Shown here: positions 53,027 to 54,460 of the stretch, piece after piece | How positions within the stretch are numbered: position 1 is the first letter of the stretch | Layout of the letters: the number at the start of each line of letters is the position of its first letter | Notes under the pieces: model-generated | Seen by the model: only the letters and a program-made list of their open reading frames with translations | Databases searched by the model: none | Told to the model about the DNA's origin: nothing | Translations under genes and position numbers: made by a program | Origin: Mycobacterium sp. 1465703.0 | GTDB lineage: Bacteria; Actinomycetota; Actinomycetes; Mycobacteriales; Mycobacteriaceae | Length of the DNA: 54,460 bases | Assembly: GCF_001672975.1 (NCBI RefSeq) | Contig: NZ_LZKU01000191.1 | Coordinates: forward strand, 1-54,460 | Direction of reading: 5' to 3'

Positions 53027-53424
53027 TCACGGCGTGGAATTGACTTTGGTCAACACCAGCGCCGCTTCGTTGTATGGAAACAGGCGGTAGAACACACCAG
53101 ATGGCCCTTTAACGAGCGTTGCGGCCTCAGCCTTACTCATCCAGGCGCGGATTGGCCAGCGCGATACTCTTGCCGCGCTTGTGCACCACCGCCTGTCCAC
53201 CGGCGAATACATTCTTCAACCAGTCCGATTTCAGCCCGTACCCGATGAGAACAACGAAACCGTCGCGGGTGGGGAAAACCAACAGCGGCGTCCGATAACG
53301 CTTGCCTGATTTGCGTCCGACATGTTCGAGCGTCCCTTGGCCCGGAAGCCATGGCGTAATCGACCGCGCCACTGGATTGGTGACTCGCCTATTGAAATTT
53401 GCGACCGGCCCTTGTTACCCGCAT
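53027..53424 (-). pseudogene. Deazaflavin-dependent nitroreductase-family gene broken by two frameshifts
   Basis: Three pieces in different frames join into one protein of the DUF385/Ddn family. ATG 53424 opens MRVTRA, then one extra G shifts the frame; after removing it the text continues VANFNRRVTNPVARSITPWLPGQGTLEHVGRKSGKRYRTPLLVFPTRDGFVVLIGYGLKSDWLKNVFAGG through IALANPRLDE and a stop. A second shift gives KAEAATLVKGPSGVFYRLFPYNEAALVLTKV to the stop at 53027. Intact relatives read through all three in about 130 residues. F420-dependent reductases of this type bind deazaflavin at the GRKSGKRYRTPL motif. The gene is probably inactive unless the shifts are sequencing errors. Confidence 0.78.
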
Positions 53425-53761
53425 GGACCCCTTTGTTCACAACCAAGCTCGAATGACCAGTATCCGTTAGACAGCTGCGGCCCGTAGCGGATCGCGGTCA
53501 CTAGGGCACAAAGGCGGTCTGCCATTCTACGGACCGACGCGACGTGGTAAACGTCTTACGCCCGGCCCTGGCGGCGGTCGGCCTCCCCGCGAGCCGGCCG
53601 GCAACAACCCCGAGGCATGGCACCTGCGTGCCAGCTGTTGAAGGTGTCCAGCCGGCTGCACGGCCTACGCAACTCTGTTGCGGCGCGATGGCTGTCGCAT
53701 GAAGCGAATTTATGTGAGGTCGAGGTGATTTGGGGCACTGCACGTTTGCGTTGACTGGTGA
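53425..53761. other. About 337 bp without a recognisable gene
   Basis: Short open frames on both strands lack motifs. The right end may belong to the decayed binding-protein gene (LTGDVYGIGLPYQA in another frame). Confidence 0.45.
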
Positions 53762-54317
53762 CGTGTATGGGATTGGGCTGCCCTACCAGGCAGGGCCAGA
53801 GACAGGCTGGCGCAGGTCCCGGCGGGCGATGTGCTGTTATCGGCCGGTTCCTTCGATGACGACGCCGCGATCGCGCAGTGGGCCAGCGAACACCGTTGGC
53901 GTGCAGTTGGATTGGTTGCCGCGGGGGTTGATGAGCTGCGGCATGCTATCGGTGATCGCGTGGAGGGGCTGTACGGACCGTGCCTGTGGTTCGACGACGG
54001 GACAGATGATCCTGCGGACGGACCCAACAGCGAATGGTTCAGCCACCGTTACCGGGACACGAACGGTACTGAGCCGCCCTATCCGGCTGCCGCGGCCTTC
54101 GCCGCGGGTAGTCGTTTGGCAGCGCTGTGTGGAGGGGCCGGCACTGTCGAATCCTTGTCGGTGCTGGCCGCGTCACAATTACTCGATACCACCACCTTGT
54201 TCGGTCGGTTTCGATGTCGACCCGGTCACTGGCGTGCAAACCGGGCATCAGATTCGTGTCGTTCAGTGGCGAGACGTACAGCGGGTGCTGGTCGATCGGC
54301 CACCTCGTCGGGCCTGA
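53762..54317 (+). pseudogene. Periplasmic-binding-protein-like (amide/branched-chain type) gene remnant with frameshift
   Basis: The frame from 53762 reads RARDRLAQVPAGDVLLSAGSFDDDAAIAQW, then VEGLYGPCLWFDD, PPYPAAAAFAAGSRLAALCGG and LLDTTTLFGRF. At about 54210 one extra C shifts the frame and the sequence continues DVDPVTGVQTGHQIRVVQWRDVQRVLVDRPPRRA to TGA 54315-54317. The last part, with TGxQxGHxxRVVQW, is the usual end of ABC-type amino acid or amide binding proteins. The N-terminal two thirds (signal peptide, first lobe) are not found upstream; only short traces in other frames occur. It is a degenerate fragment. Confidence 0.7.
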
Positions 54318-54460
54318 GCATTCGAGTTACATCATCTCCGCGCCCGACCCATAGGTATTGACGATTCCTTTCTTCAATAAGCATCCGTCCGCAGGACAAG
54401 CCCAGCCGGGGTTAGTCTCGTGTGTCCCCCGCGGGCAGTCAGGAGCTCAAGGCTGATCGC
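54318..54460. other. Window end without a recognisable gene
   Basis: The last 143 bases contain no open frame with a motif and no clear repeat. Confidence 0.5.

Noticed and set aside
1..54460. CRISPR arrays, rRNA genes and insertion sequences
   Set aside because: No regularly spaced identical repeats with spacers, no rRNA-like stretches and no transposase were seen on reading the window; the only mobile signature is the tRNA-linked island.

Overview
The window looks like chromosome of a slow-growing, non-tuberculous Mycobacterium. The DNA is GC-rich, GTG starts are common, and genes often overlap by 4 bases (ATGA or GTGA). Many products are mycobacterium-specific: YrbE/Mce proteins, the trehalose sulfotransferase Stf0, a UspABC-like transporter and DUF732 secreted proteins. 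From memory, positions 30.1-44.9 kb match the M. tuberculosis H37Rv block Rv2327 to Rv2313c gene for gene, in inverted orientation. The rest of the window is arranged differently.

Layout. (1) 1-4.7 kb is a sulfur-flavoured group: the end of a family 2 encapsulin shell gene, its cysteine desulfurase cargo with a long repetitive disordered N-terminus, a convergent YeiH-type membrane protein coupled to a 54-residue membrane peptide, and Stf0. (2) 5.3-16.2 kb is a complete yrbE-mce operon (two permeases, MceA-F, two Mce-associated proteins, a secreted CAP-domain protein). Nearly every junction overlaps, so it reads as one transcript. (3) 16.2-25.4 kb holds a persulfide dioxygenase-rhodanese fusion, a membrane protein with a very long Ala/Glu/Arg coiled coil, a rhodanese-membrane protein, a 1416-residue nitrate reductase-flavoprotein fusion with a broken partial copy of its reductase end beside it, and a lipoprotein. 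(4) 25.5-30.0 kb has an acyl-CoA oxidase-type enzyme and an FHA-ABC protein whose ATP-binding site is degenerate. (5) 30.1-44.9 kb is the Rv2327-Rv2313c-like block: MarR regulator, ECF transporter, AsnC regulator with a divergent arginine/ornithine operon (guanidino hydrolase, intact RocD, RocE), UspABC, TldD/PmbA and an AhpD-like protein. (6) 45.3-46.5 kb has two DUF732 paralogues.

(7) 46.6-51.5 kb is the main discovery region. A CAU-anticodon tRNA gene is followed by a 4.7-kb island that ends in a perfect 43-bp copy of the 3' part of that tRNA, which is an att duplication. The island carries a decayed tyrosine integrase, a SnoaL-like protein, a truncated fumarylacetoacetate-hydrolase-type gene, a short-chain dehydrogenase and a divergent TetR regulator. 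Matching tandem TCACCCCGGCG motifs lie just inside both ends. (8) 51.5-54.5 kb has a CaCA-type cation antiporter and then decaying sequence: a frameshifted deazaflavin-nitroreductase-like gene and a frameshifted periplasmic-binding-protein-like gene.

How the parts may work together: cysteine desulfurase in a shell, Stf0, YeiH, persulfide dioxygenase, rhodaneses and a CysJ-like flavoprotein all handle sulfur or electrons for oxyanion reduction within 25 kb. That is suggestive but unproven. The AsnC-guanidino hydrolase-RocD-RocE group is a coherent arginine/ornithine catabolic unit. All comparisons with named genes are from memory of those families; no database search was run.
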